DNA of 64,000 nucleotides, taken from IMG/VR virus record IMGVR_UViG_3300037493_004064, positions 23,737 through 87,736 of that record. One strand, written 5' to 3'. The notes under the pieces were generated by a model. The model was given only the letters and a program-made list of their open reading frames with translations, did no database searches and was not told where the DNA came from. Each line of letters starts with the position of its first letter. Positions within the stretch are counted from its first letter, which is position 1. The translations under genes and the position numbers were made by a program. The stretch is from a virus. Shown here piece by piece: positions 1-8,849 of the stretch.

Positions 1-583
1 CGTGGTCTTTATTGAACACCCCACTTTCTAAATCACCCTGCCAGTGAGACTTGCCAACGCAGAAGAATGTGTTATTTTGGTCAATTTTATAGTGTTGAAA
101 CGGTGGGAAGTTTACCTTTACATGAACCATGTCATCTACTTCTGCTTTGGTCACGTTGTCTTCCAGATCAGCAAACTTCTCATCAGGGTCAGCCTCTTCA
201 AACTCAAATATGTCCTTGGCCGTTTTCTTTTTTACCGTTTTCCTGGGTTGTTTTGGTGCCACTGGGACATGGGTCCAAGTCATCACCCTAAATACTAAGT
301 CAGTCGTTAGAATATCTGCTGCCTTGACTGAATCTTTGACTCCGGCTTCCTGGCTCAGACGGATTGCCCGGTTTTCTTTGGCCAACTGAATACTTTCGGG
401 ACGAAACGCATACGCCAAACTTTCATCAAGTGGCGCCTGGGGCATATCCACAATCATATCATACCGATGGACTTCCGGGTCCGTGAAGTGACAGTAGGTG
501 TTTTTGCTGGTATGTATTTCTTTCAGAATATCACGATTATTCAGATAATTGACTGGTTTCCTTGGTGCTGGTAGTAGTGACAT
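1..583 (-). CDS. Unrecognised phage protein, 5' part only (runs off left edge)
   Basis: An open frame of 194 codons reads leftward from ATG at 583-581 to the window edge with no stop. An AAGGA ribosome-binding site precedes the start (587-593). The product begins MSLLPAPRKPVNYLNN; a charged Lys/Glu-rich stretch (KKKTAKDIFEFEEADPDEKF) lies about two thirds along, followed by VNFPPFQHYKI. I do not recognise a domain with confidence; it resembles conserved hypothetical proteins of T4-like marine phages as I remember them. It is the only minus-strand gene here and diverges from the tail block, so it probably belongs to a different transcription unit. Confidence 0.75.
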   Translation of the reverse strand, partial: MSLLPAPRKPVNYLNNRDILKEIHTSKNTYCHFTDPEVHRYDMIVDMPQAPLDESLAYAFRPESIQLAKENRAIRLSQEAGVKDSVKAADILTTDLVFRVMTWTHVPVAPKQPRKTVKKKTAKDIFEFEEADPDEKFADLEDNVTKAEVDDMVHVKVNFPPFQHYKIDQNNTFFCVGKSHWQGDLESGVFNKDH

Positions 584-609
584 AGTTTTCCTTATTATTA
601 TGCCATGTT

Positions 610-638
610 ATTATAGCATACTCCAAACCAGAAAGCAA
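610..638 (-). promoter_or_regulatory. Sigma70-like promoter for the minus-strand gene
   Basis: Reading leftward, TTGCTT (638-633) is followed after exactly 17 bases by TATAAT (615-610), a perfect -10 box. Transcription would begin near 603, about 20 bases before the ATG at 583. This resembles a host-type promoter, unlike the TATAAATA-type motifs on the other strand. No experimental support. Confidence 0.55.
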
Positions 639-669
639 GCCTTCAGTAAAAATAGTGGTATTTTCCGCT

Positions 670-678
670 GATAAATAC
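670..678 (+). promoter_or_regulatory. T4-late-type promoter motif GATAAATAC
   Basis: GATAAATAC differs from the T4 late consensus TATAAATA at the first base. It is followed by TAATAGGAA, which supplies the ribosome-binding site for the gene starting at 696. The expected leader would be very short, as is common for T4 late genes. Confidence 0.5.
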
Positions 679-695
679 TAATAGGAAACATTATC

Positions 696-2402
696 ATGGC
701 AACCGCACCGACAATCCAACTAACATCATTGCCGTTCCCGCAGCAAGTAGTCATAGCTACAAACGGCACTTTGACCACGTTCGGAGTAACGCCAACTGCT
801 AAGACTGCATTTATAAATGCCGCTATCGACCGGTTTAACGCAATGATATCTTCATTTTCAGTTCTCACCGCAGCCGGAATAAGTTTTGATTCCACTATAA
901 ACGCTGAAACAGCGGCATCAATCCTCAAGTATCTACCCCCGGGGTATTCGGTTAATACTGCTACTTATCGGCAGGTCCTTGAGGTATCACAACAAGTTTT
1001 GGTAAACCTACAGCAGTATAAGGCAAATCCGGCATCAATACCCAATCTGGTCACGGTCACTGCTGTGCCTGCTCCCACTTTCGTGGCAGTATCAGCGCCG
1101 GCGCCAGTATCATCTAACAACACTCTGTCAACCGTATTGGGAGTCGGAGCAGCAGCACTCGGCGCTATAGCATTAGTTAAAGCCTTTACCCCGCAGGCGG
1201 CGCCTGCAGAAGTTGCTCCAGCATCTGATCCGGCAGTTAATCAGTATATTCCGGTTGACAATGAAGATATACCAATAGATCAAGCACAAGCAGAAGATTT
1301 CGGCGGAACTGATGAAGCAATAGCGGAACAAGAGCGAATTCAATCTTTTGAACCAGCGCCCACAGACGAAGAAATACAAGCGGCAGATATAGCGATGGAT
1401 GAGGCAATTCAGGCCCAACAGGAAGCAGATCAAGATTATGCCTTCAGCACTGGATACGATAACGTCCAAGATCAAAAAGATGCCGAGAATCAACGGGCCC
1501 TTGACCAAATAGAAGCGGAACAGATTGCAGCGGATGAACAGGCTGTTAGAGAAGCCGATTCGGAATTGCTCAGAGAAAGTCGTCGTGGCCTAACATCTGA
1601 AAAGGCCGAAACTCAGGCAACTGCCAATGCACAAGATGCCACTAACTTCCAAGCAAAAGAAGACTGGCGAGTTCGGTTGAGTTTATCACCCGGCGCCAAC
1701 TATCTTTATAAGGCAAAGGGTGCCGAAGGAATTCTGTTACCGCTTGTTGCCACTGACGGTGTCATCTTCCCGTATACTCCTAATATTGTAGTGGTGTACG
1801 CCGCCCACTACGAGCCGACTACGCTGACTCACTCCAACTATAAGATATTCCAATATGGTTCAAGTAGTGTGGATAATGTGACGATCACTGCGGAATTTAC
1901 TGCTCAAGATACATTTGAGGCAAACTATCTACTGGCAGTCATTCACTTTTTCAGGTCAGTGACTAAGATGTTCTACGGTAATGATACGGATCCGCTGAAT
2001 GGCACACCACCTCCGCTTTGTTATCTATCAGGTTTAGGTGAATATCAATTTGATGCCCACCCGTTGGTCATTACATCTTTCAACTACACCCTGCCGACTG
2101 ACGTTGATTATGTAAGAGCGGGTGTTGGTAGTGCCGCATCGCCGGCTAAAGTCAACAATATATCAGCATCAACTACTCGCCTTGGTCCGAACCTAACTCC
2201 CGGTGGGCTTTCTGCCCCACCTGCATTTAGTTCATCAACTCCTTATACCAAGCCAACTTATGTCCCGACTAAAATGCAAATATCTATTTCGGCATACCCA
2301 GTCGTAACACGAAGCGACATCAGCAATAACTTTAGCCTGACGAAATATGCCACAGGCGAGTTGCTACAAGGAACAAAACGTAAAGGTGGAGGTATTTGGT
2401 AA
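696..2402 (+). CDS. Virion structural protein, probable tail/baseplate component
   Basis: The 568-residue protein has four visible parts: an N-terminal domain (1-125), a hydrophobic Ala/Gly/Leu stretch (about 143-164) that could be a membrane or packing helix, a long acidic Gln/Glu/Asp/Ala-rich segment likely to be helical (180-320), and a conserved C-terminal domain (325-568). The last contains HSNYKIFQYGSSS, a Phe-rich helix VIHFFRSVTKMFYG, and ISAYPVVTRSDISNNFS near the end. This C-terminal pattern is familiar from unnamed structural proteins of large myophages next to gp53. A tube-initiator or baseplate role is inferred from position. ATG 696 has AGGAA upstream; the stop overlaps the next start (TAATG). 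Confidence 0.7.
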   Translation: MATAPTIQLTSLPFPQQVVIATNGTLTTFGVTPTAKTAFINAAIDRFNAMISSFSVLTAAGISFDSTINAETAASILKYLPPGYSVNTATYRQVLEVSQQVLVNLQQYKANPASIPNLVTVTAVPAPTFVAVSAPAPVSSNNTLSTVLGVGAAALGAIALVKAFTPQAAPAEVAPASDPAVNQYIPVDNEDIPIDQAQAEDFGGTDEAIAEQERIQSFEPAPTDEEIQAADIAMDEAIQAQQEADQDYAFSTGYDNVQDQKDAENQRALDQIEAEQIAADEQAVREADSELLRESRRGLTSEKAETQATANAQDATNFQAKEDWRVRLSLSPGANYLYKAKGAEGILLPLVATDGVIFPYTPNIVVVYAAHYEPTTLTHSNYKIFQYGSSSVDNVTITAEFTAQDTFEANYLLAVIHFFRSVTKMFYGNDTDPLNGTPPPLCYLSGLGEYQFDAHPLVITSFNYTLPTDVDYVRAGVGSAASPAKVNNISASTTRLGPNLTPGGLSAPPAFSSSTPYTKPTYVPTKMQISISAYPVVTRSDISNNFSLTKYATGELLQGTKRKGGGIW

Positions 2403-2701
2403 TGTCATATCCAGCAACAAGCCCGTATTATCTCACTGATGTAACTAATGGCAACTATTTAGATGTCATGCAGAATCGTCCGATACCAAGTCAACCAGGA
2501 GATGTATACTGGGAGATTACTCCGGTTTATAATTTGCGTCCTGATCTGCTGGCATATGACCTATACACAGATTCCAGACTATGGTGGGTATTTGGAAGCA
2601 GAAATCCAAATAGACTTGCCGATCCGTTTTTTGATTTTGTCACTGGAGTTGGCATCTATCTACCAACCTCTACTACACTCCAGACTGCATTAGGATTCTA
2701 A
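2402..2701 (+). CDS. 53: Baseplate wedge subunit gp53-like
   Basis: The 99-residue protein matches the T4 gp53 wedge family, a small LysM-like baseplate protein. The diagnostic region is LRPDLLAYDLYTDSRLWWVF followed by NPN, DPFFDFVTG and a closing IYLP. Gp53 joins adjacent baseplate wedges in T4. I chose ATG 2402, which overlaps the previous stop as TAATG and has a strong GGTGGAGG site at 2386-2393; an in-frame TTG six bases upstream would add only two residues. Its place just before hub and gp5 genes matches T4-like order. Confidence 0.82.
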   Translation: MSYPATSPYYLTDVTNGNYLDVMQNRPIPSQPGDVYWEITPVYNLRPDLLAYDLYTDSRLWWVFGSRNPNRLADPFFDFVTGVGIYLPTSTTLQTALGF

Positions 2702-2702
2702 A

Positions 2703-4958
2703 ATGCCTGACCAACTTATCGGTGCAGCAGACGGAGATAAAGGTGGAGATAAAGGCGGAAGTGCATTTACCACCAATGTAACTCCTGTAACCAGCACAAC
2801 TACGTTTGCCCCGGTGACTATTGTAGGCAAGCGACTACCTAAACGACCTAATAATCCACTTAGTAATTTCTCAAGTTCAACGTATCACCTGACTTTATAC
2901 ATGGTGTCACCGGACGCATATAATGCCTTCGTTCAATCCGGCCGAAAGAATATAAATGCCAAGACGCCCGGGGCATATATCATTGCCCAGAGCGGTGGCA
3001 CACCAAAATCAGACCCATCAACTAGAGCATCCGGATTTGAATTAGATTTCTACCTGGACAACCTAAAAATAACCACAGTGCTTCCTGCAGCAAGCCCGAC
3101 TACAACCGCTCTATCATTCAGCATCACAGAACCGTATGGGTTCTCGTTCATCACCAAATTAAATCAGGCACTGGCCACGATACGAAATGTTTCAACAATA
3201 CCAGGATACAGCACATCAACTGCCACATTCAATCCGACTCGGCAGTTTTTCATCCTGACAGTTGGTTTCAGGGGATACAATTCCAATGGTAAGGTAATGA
3301 CCAATTCAGATATTGCCAGTCAAAACGCATTGACTACTGAATCAGGGGCTGTGTTCGATCACTTCTATGAGATAATTATTACTTCAATGAAGTTTAAGTT
3401 GGACGGCAAAGAGACAAAGTATGATATAACCGCAGCAACTCTGGCGCCTACAACATCGTTTGGTATCAACAGGGGAACAGTGGCCGAAGATATCACCGTT
3501 GTTGCCGAGTATGTTGCTGATGCCATTGGTGGGAATATAGATTCAGATAATGATCCACCAGGAATCCATGGGTTGCTGACACAGATCAATGATGCTCAGA
3601 AAAAACTGCTTAATCCACCAGTTGATGTGAAAAACAATAAGTCAGACGCCTCAAAACCTAAACTAACTTACCCTAATATTTACAAAGTTAAATGGGCCGG
3701 TAGCGACACTGATCAGGCAACATTCAAAAAAGCCACACTGAAAAGCCCAGCCGATACATCTAAAGAAAATTCACCCGGAGTCACAATTAGTAACTCATCG
3801 GGGTCAACTGAGAAAGCAGCACAAAAAGCCGCACTGAATGTCAATGTTAAGAACGTCATGATCAGAAGTGGAACCTCTATTATTGCTGCAATAACGCAGA
3901 TTATGAAGTTCAGTTCTTGGGTTGAAGATTCGTTAAAGATTATACAAGCAAGCAAGCCGGAACAAGATTCTGAAACTGAAAATGCCGAAACAATCACTGC
4001 AAAAGCAGAGTATAAGTGGTTTAACATAAGTTCCGACGTTGAAATAATCGGATGGAATGATCAGCAGAATGACTTCGCCTATAAAATAACTTACACCATC
4101 GGGCCGTACGCCATTCCAGCAACGGCGACATCATTCTCTAAAGCACCTAAAAAATATTACGGGGCCTACAAAAGATATGACTATTGGCTCACCGGAAAAA
4201 ATTCCGAAGTGATAAAAATTGAACAGCAATTTGACAATGCTTATTTTAACACTATGTTTATGGGCGAGGGTGGCAACGACGGTGTCAGTAATAATCCAAA
4301 CTTTAAAACTAATGTGGAGCAACAGGGACGAGAGGGAGTCGGAACCGTAAACGTAGATGCCACTATAACCAGGCTGAGAGACCCTAATGCCTACACCAAA
4401 ACAAAGATACAAATTCTTGGCGACCCTGATTATCTGATGCCTGATTCATCCCAGTCCTCTGGTTACTATACTGAGGATGGCTACACCCTAAACCCATCGG
4501 GTGGTCAGCAGTTCATTGAGATTTCGTATAAAGAGGCGCAAGATTATATGAACAGCACAGGAACTTTGAAAGTTAACGGCAATATTGAATTTTTCCCATA
4601 CTCAAAAGCCGTTCGTGATGAACTCAAAGGAGCAATGAGTTACATGTTAGTGAGTGTTGTAAGCACCTTTAGTAAAGGTTCTTTCACGCAGGATCTAACC
4701 ACCGCAATTAATACATTTCCTAACTACGCTTCTGCTGCCCTTACGACACCTGAACGCGGAGCAAGTTCTGAGGGGGACACTGGAGGAGAAGCAGCAGCAA
4801 AAGCCAACATGACCGGAACCACATTAAATAGTGCATTGACGAGTAATGTGCAAGCAGTAGTTGATAAAGTTTCCTCGGTGACAATACCTACACAGACTGG
4901 TCAGGTCGCGGACGATGATGCGGCCCCGTCACAGGCAGACAATGCCGGAGCATATTAA
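2703..4958 (+). CDS. Large baseplate hub / tail structural protein
   Basis: The 751-residue protein has a Gly/Asp/Lys-rich start (DGDKGGDKGG), then a conserved opening NPLSNFSSSTYHLTLYMVSP, AFVQSGRKNIN and FELDFYLDNL. A later segment (about 465-530) reads YKITYTIGPYAIP, then KKYYGAYKRYDYWLTGKN and VIKIEQQFDNAYFNTMF. These recur in large structural proteins of myophages encoded beside gp5, where a hub role (the gp27 position) is plausible. No enzymatic motif is visible. The C-terminal 70 residues are Ala/Thr/Ser/Asp-rich and probably flexible. It starts one base after the gp53-like stop and ends flush with the next start, so translation is probably coupled. Confidence 0.7.
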   Translation: MPDQLIGAADGDKGGDKGGSAFTTNVTPVTSTTTFAPVTIVGKRLPKRPNNPLSNFSSSTYHLTLYMVSPDAYNAFVQSGRKNINAKTPGAYIIAQSGGTPKSDPSTRASGFELDFYLDNLKITTVLPAASPTTTALSFSITEPYGFSFITKLNQALATIRNVSTIPGYSTSTATFNPTRQFFILTVGFRGYNSNGKVMTNSDIASQNALTTESGAVFDHFYEIIITSMKFKLDGKETKYDITAATLAPTTSFGINRGTVAEDITVVAEYVADAIGGNIDSDNDPPGIHGLLTQINDAQKKLLNPPVDVKNNKSDASKPKLTYPNIYKVKWAGSDTDQATFKKATLKSPADTSKENSPGVTISNSSGSTEKAAQKAALNVNVKNVMIRSGTSIIAAITQIMKFSSWVEDSLKIIQASKPEQDSETENAETITAKAEYKWFNISSDVEIIGWNDQQNDFAYKITYTIGPYAIPATATSFSKAPKKYYGAYKRYDYWLTGKNSEVIKIEQQFDNAYFNTMFMGEGGNDGVSNNPNFKTNVEQQGREGVGTVNVDATITRLRDPNAYTKTKIQILGDPDYLMPDSSQSSGYYTEDGYTLNPSGGQQFIEISYKEAQDYMNSTGTLKVNGNIEFFPYSKAVRDELKGAMSYMLVSVVSTFSKGSFTQDLTTAINTFPNYASAALTTPERGASSEGDTGGEAAAKANMTGTTLNSALTSNVQAVVDKVSSVTIPTQTGQVADDDAAPSQADNAGAY

Positions 4959-6461
4959 ATGGCAACTAACATAATTAAACCACAGGGCGTCCCAAAAGCC
5001 TTTACACCAGAAGCAGGCGGCGCCAACCCACGCATGGCCCCGTTGATCGGCATTGTAAAGGACAACATTGATCCTATACGCGCAGGAAGAATATGGGTTT
5101 ACCTATCTGAGTTCGGTGGCAAAGATCCAAACGACAGCAGGTCCTGGACTCCAGTAAGTTACATGAGTCCCTTCTACGGACTTACGAAGGCTACTGGCCC
5201 ATCCTCTCCGGAGTCATATGGAGACTACAAAAAGAATCCGGTGTCGTATGGTATGTGGACCAGCCCACCTGATATCGGAACTCAAGTAATTTGTCTTTTC
5301 ATCAAGGGCGACCCGAACTATGGCTACTACATTGGGTGTATTCCAGAGGCAGAGGCTCTACACATGGTTCCTGCTATTGGTGGCAGCACTAAAGTCACGA
5401 TGAATCCTGGTGAGGCAAAGAGTTACGGCGGCGCCACTGTGCTACCGGTGACTAATATGAATACAAATAACTTGACAAAGTCAAATTCATCTGAGTTCCT
5501 CAAGACACCAAAACCCGTTCATAGTTACGTTGCTGCTGCTCTTGCACAACAGGGACTAATAAGAGACCCTATCCGCGGCGTCATAGGAAGTTCATCTCAG
5601 CGAGAATCCCCATCGAGGGTGGGTTGGGGAGTTAGCACTCCTGGCAGACCAATTTATCAAGGTGGATTCACTGATGAATCAATTCTAAGTTCTGCTGCAA
5701 CCGCACAGGACACTGATCTTGCAGTCGTTTCTCGTCGGGCAGGACACACCCTGGTCATGGACGATGGTGACATTCAAGGAAGAGACCAACTCATCAGAAT
5801 ACGAACCTCACTTGGTCATCAGATATTGATGAGCGATGACGGTCAGTGCCTTTTCATTGCCCATGCCAATGGGCAGACATGGATTGAGTTAGGCAAAGAA
5901 GGCACCATTGATATGTATGCCAGCAACAGCGTAAACATCAGAACACAGGGTGATTTGAATCTTCATGCTGACAACAACATAAACATAAATGCCGCCAAAG
6001 GATTAAATGTATCGGCTGAAACAATCAGGGTTGAATCATCCAAAGAAACTACACAAAAAGTAGGAACAGATTTTAGTTTTTACTCCACTGGTAAATATAC
6101 CGTAAAGGTAGGAGCCGGAATGAGTATGGCCTCGTCCGGTGAGGCATCATATCTTAGTAACTCAACTACTTACATCAATGGCTCCAATGTCAATCTAAAT
6201 ACTGGCGCCGCCGGACTTGTCCCGCAAGATGTAAAACCCATAAAAATACTGGCACATACTGATACCCTATATGATGATGCCAAAGGATTTGCTGCGGCTC
6301 CTGGTAAACTAAAGAGCATTGTATCTCGGGCACCTGCTCATTCACCATGGGCAAGTGCAGGACAAGGGGTCGATGTTAAAGTTAACTTCAGTTCCGGTGA
6401 TTCTCTCCCTGGCGAACCATCTCCGGCGACAGTAGATGCGAATAAGGCGGCAGGACTATGA
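4959..6461 (+). CDS. 5: Baseplate hub spike gp5-like, without lysozyme domain
   Basis: The 500-residue protein has a gp5/VgrG-type OB-fold domain at about 26-135 (MAPLIGIVKDNIDPIRAGRI, then WTSPPDIGTQV and YYIGCI). A beta-helix-type needle domain lies at about 267-361, with G-Q-T-W-I-E-L-G-K-E-G followed by short repeats such as NIRTQGDLNLHADNNININA. In T4, gp5 forms the membrane-piercing spike with a lysozyme domain between these parts. Here the linker (about 135-265) shows no recognisable lysozyme residues, so this is probably a spike only. Start ATG 4959 directly abuts the previous stop and has GGAG at 4949-4952. Confidence 0.85.
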   Translation: MATNIIKPQGVPKAFTPEAGGANPRMAPLIGIVKDNIDPIRAGRIWVYLSEFGGKDPNDSRSWTPVSYMSPFYGLTKATGPSSPESYGDYKKNPVSYGMWTSPPDIGTQVICLFIKGDPNYGYYIGCIPEAEALHMVPAIGGSTKVTMNPGEAKSYGGATVLPVTNMNTNNLTKSNSSEFLKTPKPVHSYVAAALAQQGLIRDPIRGVIGSSSQRESPSRVGWGVSTPGRPIYQGGFTDESILSSAATAQDTDLAVVSRRAGHTLVMDDGDIQGRDQLIRIRTSLGHQILMSDDGQCLFIAHANGQTWIELGKEGTIDMYASNSVNIRTQGDLNLHADNNININAAKGLNVSAETIRVESSKETTQKVGTDFSFYSTGKYTVKVGAGMSMASSGEASYLSNSTTYINGSNVNLNTGAAGLVPQDVKPIKILAHTDTLYDDAKGFAAAPGKLKSIVSRAPAHSPWASAGQGVDVKVNFSSGDSLPGEPSPATVDANKAAGL

Positions 6462-7156
6462 CCCGTGTAACAACTGCTGTAATTGCCACTGCACCATCAT
6501 TGGAGCCGGTGAGTGACTCCATTGACCGAAATACCACCTCAGCATTAGTGGCGTCTGTATCTACTATCATCGGGCAAAATCCGCTCCTTACTACTCAATA
6601 TCCAAACTGGCAGAATCTTGGATATCAAACTATCTCTCTAAATGGATCGGGCAGTGCCCCATATACCGTAGTTGTTGGTAAGTTCGGACTGAGTCCGGCC
6701 CAACTTGAAAATGCCGGTATACTAAAGTTCGGGTCAGCCGCTCTTATTATAAAGTTGGTGAATGCCGGAAAAGCAGTTGACAAAGTAATGACACCCAACA
6801 TGTTCACTGGAAAGGGCGGGGTGCATTCCCTTCTGGCTCTGGTAAATAGTATATCAGCACAAACTATGGTTATGGTTGCAAACCTTAGACAGTCTCAGTC
6901 AGCACTCGCATCTGCTGGAGTATTAACTGGGGGAGAAGACCCGACTCAAATATCCGGTCTGGTAATGTCCGGTGCCACAGTTGGTGTTGCTGCCACAGTT
7001 GATTTCGTCAAGAACTCCACTAAACCATCTGCTCTTGCAACGATAACGCAGACACTCGGGCAGACGATTAATAGAAATCTACTCGCTACTTTTCCGAGCA
7101 CTGGGCGAGCATTTGGTGGAACATCTTCTACTGGAATAGGGAGTAACTCAGGATAA
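6458..7156 (+). CDS. Virion-associated protein with FGLSPAQLENAGIL motif
   Basis: The 232-residue protein is Ser/Thr/Ala-rich with no catalytic motif. The clearest conserved stretch is GKFGLSPAQLENAGILKFGS, followed by TPNMFTGKGGVHSLLALVN. Comparable elements occur, as I recall, in unnamed tail proteins of large myophages, and they look like a small helical peptidoglycan-binding-like or assembly motif. It lies between the gp5-like spike and the Pro-repeat protein, with ATGA and TAATG overlaps on both sides, so a baseplate-centre role is inferred. Function is not known. Confidence 0.6.
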   Translation: MTRVTTAVIATAPSLEPVSDSIDRNTTSALVASVSTIIGQNPLLTTQYPNWQNLGYQTISLNGSGSAPYTVVVGKFGLSPAQLENAGILKFGSAALIIKLVNAGKAVDKVMTPNMFTGKGGVHSLLALVNSISAQTMVMVANLRQSQSALASAGVLTGGEDPTQISGLVMSGATVGVAATVDFVKNSTKPSALATITQTLGQTINRNLLATFPSTGRAFGGTSSTGIGSNSG

Positions 7157-8358
7157 TGCCAACTATGCCCACACTTAACTCATTAGTCGGTAGCGCAGCC
7201 ACCGCAATCTCTTCTGGTTCATACGCAGGCGTCACGGCAGCGGTTGTCACAGGTGGAGTTGGTTCCATTGCCGCAGGCGTTGGTGCCCTTAGTTCTTCGC
7301 TGAAAATACCATCACTACCAGGATTACCGTCCATGCCAGGTTTGCCAACGCTGCCAGGATTACCATCTTTGCCGAGTATACCCGGCCTGCCATCTATGCC
7401 ATCTCTTGATCTAAAGCAGGGAGTAACCGGTGCTGCATTTTCATCAATTTTAACTAATTGGGGAGAGTTTAAACCTGGAGTAGTCCAAGATTTAGAGAAA
7501 ATTGCAGCCGATAAGACAGCGGCTATGACAAAAGCCGATGGGTCCCTCTCTGGTGCCGCAGGGGGATTGGTCGGATCAGTTACTGGTGCAGTCAGCGGTG
7601 CAGTTAAATCAGTGACAGGCGCCATTAGTGGAATTGCTTCTAAAGTAACAGGTGCCGCAACAGCATCTGGTTCGTTTGCGTCAGGTATTGCCAGTGGAAT
7701 AAATGCTATCCCTGGTGGTCAAAAAGCCATTTCAATCTCGGTAAACAATGCCGTGGGTGCTCTGAATAACATTCCTGGGACAGCCGGAATAACTGCTGCC
7801 ATTGGAAATCCTACTGCCACTGCTGACCTGTTGGCAAGTGTTAAGGCAAGCGGCAGCACATTATCAGCAGCGGCTCTAACTGGAAAATTTTCTTTACCAA
7901 CTCTTCCTAACCTATCGCAGGGTCTACCACAGGGCATGTCAGCATCAGCCATGACAGCATTAACGGCGTCTTTTGGTAGTTCAGGTTTAATTGGGTTGCC
8001 AAAGACTGCATTTGACACCGCCGCAACTAGAGGAGCCATAGCGGCCGCTATGGGAGGTCAGTTAGGACCGGGCATTCAAGTGCCTAACTACTCTGGCAAT
8101 CCAGCAACATTCATGAAAATGCCGTCCGATGAGGAAGCCAAGAAGTATAACGAGAACAAAGAACTCATTGCCCAGGCAACTGATGAGGCGTTTGCTCAGG
8201 CCGTGGTGATGCGTAATGCTCTTGCTGCATACGAAAAGGCAAAGAATGAACTCCCTCAGGGAGATGCACAAATTGATGCAGATAAGGCAACTTGGCTTGC
8301 GGAAATGGCAAAACTAACTGCCCTTGAGAAGAAGGTTGCTGATTTACGAGCAGCATAA
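7156..8358 (+). CDS. Pro/Gly-Leu repeat virion protein
   Basis: The 400-residue protein is mostly Ala/Gly/Ser/Thr. Residues 51-84 are a short tandem repeat built on P-G-L-P and P-S-M-P, starting IPSLPGLPSMPGLPTLPGLP. The rest is low-complexity (GAVSGAVKSVTGAISGIAS) until a charged C-terminal helix (about 335-400) rich in Lys, Glu and Ala that could form a coiled coil. It has no recognised family and is inferred to be structural from its position between gp5- and gp25-like genes. It starts at ATG 7156 in a TAATG overlap. Confidence 0.6.
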   Translation: MPTMPTLNSLVGSAATAISSGSYAGVTAAVVTGGVGSIAAGVGALSSSLKIPSLPGLPSMPGLPTLPGLPSLPSIPGLPSMPSLDLKQGVTGAAFSSILTNWGEFKPGVVQDLEKIAADKTAAMTKADGSLSGAAGGLVGSVTGAVSGAVKSVTGAISGIASKVTGAATASGSFASGIASGINAIPGGQKAISISVNNAVGALNNIPGTAGITAAIGNPTATADLLASVKASGSTLSAAALTGKFSLPTLPNLSQGLPQGMSASAMTALTASFGSSGLIGLPKTAFDTAATRGAIAAAMGGQLGPGIQVPNYSGNPATFMKMPSDEEAKKYNENKELIAQATDEAFAQAVVMRNALAAYEKAKNELPQGDAQIDADKATWLAEMAKLTALEKKVADLRAA

Positions 8359-8362
8359 ATAC
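8354..8362 (+). promoter_or_regulatory. T4-late-type promoter-like motif CATAAATAC
   Basis: CATAAATAC straddles the stop of the Pro-repeat gene and ends 4 bases before the gp25 ATG at 8366. The motif matches the others in the window, but the start codon is too close for a normal leader. It may therefore be chance or may serve only downstream genes. Confidence 0.3.
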
Positions 8363-8365
8363 CAT

Positions 8366-8815
8366 ATGCCTACATTCATTGGATTTTCTACTATCAACGC
8401 CAACAAACCGCGTTCAACATATCTTCAACCAGGTCCCGCTGGTGGTACTGGTAGTGTTGTGGCGCCAATAATCTATGGCAAAAAGACCACTCTGGTAGAT
8501 GAAAAACTAGTCATCCAAGATTTTGTAAATGCGCTAAATATACCTCAGGGACAAAAAGTAGGTAATCCTGCGTATGGAACCACTCTTTGGACGTTTGTGT
8601 TTGAACCCAATACCGCTGATGTTCAGTTTCAACTTGAGAACGAATTGCGCCGTGTGGCAAACCTTGACTCTCGGCTCATCTTAAATTCCATAAATGCTTA
8701 CACTCAGGAAAACGGTATTCTACTTGAAGTAGAACTTGCTGTGGCGCCCTTTAATAATGCTCAGTCAGTGAGTATTTTCTTCAACAATTTCGACAACACG
8801 GCCTCAATTCAATAA
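8366..8815 (+). CDS. 25: Baseplate wedge subunit gp25-like (GPW/gp25 family)
   Basis: The 149-residue protein carries the gp25 signature: a start-up loop, then NIPQGQKVGNPAYGTTLWTF, VFEP, and a helix plus strands ending in ILLEVELAVAPFNNAQSVSI. T4 gp25 is a core wedge component that nucleates sheath assembly. The usual EPR triplet reads EPN here. I chose ATG 8366 (MPTFIGFSTINANKPRS), seven bases after the upstream stop; an earlier in-frame ATG would prepend a 14-residue Arg-rich tail coded inside the previous gene. Confidence 0.85.
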   Translation: MPTFIGFSTINANKPRSTYLQPGPAGGTGSVVAPIIYGKKTTLVDEKLVIQDFVNALNIPQGQKVGNPAYGTTLWTFVFEPNTADVQFQLENELRRVANLDSRLILNSINAYTQENGILLEVELAVAPFNNAQSVSIFFNNFDNTASIQ

Positions 8816-8834
8816 CCAAACGGGGTTTTTGGTT
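8814..8834 (+). terminator. Possible terminator hairpin after gp25
   Basis: AACCAAA and TTTGGTT form a 7-bp stem around the 7-base loop CGGGGTT, directly at the gp25 stop and four bases before the late-promoter motif. There is no downstream T-run, so termination is uncertain. The hairpin could instead be an mRNA end or processing element. Confidence 0.3.
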
Positions 8835-8837
8835 TAG

Positions 8838-8846
8838 TATAAATAC
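8838..8846 (+). promoter_or_regulatory. T4-late-type promoter TATAAATAC (perfect core)
   Basis: This is an exact match to the T4 late consensus TATAAATA followed by C. It lies in the only sizeable gap of the baseplate block, 132 bases ahead of the gp6-like start, and immediately after a hairpin. It is the best promoter candidate in the window. Confidence 0.65.
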
Positions 8847-8849
8847 TCT

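Noticed and set aside
288-297. CTAAATACTA on the plus strand, like the late-promoter motif
   Set aside because: It lies inside the coding region of the minus-strand gene and about 400 bases from the next start; left as unsupported.
44-389. Three short plus-strand frames at the left end
   Set aside because: They lie inside a longer leftward frame (1-583) with a good start, ribosome-binding site and promoter.
7128-7625. A 165-codon minus-strand frame rich in Pro, Ala, Thr and Gly
   Set aside because: It mirrors the Pro-repeat gene, a typical artefact of GC-rich repeated codons.
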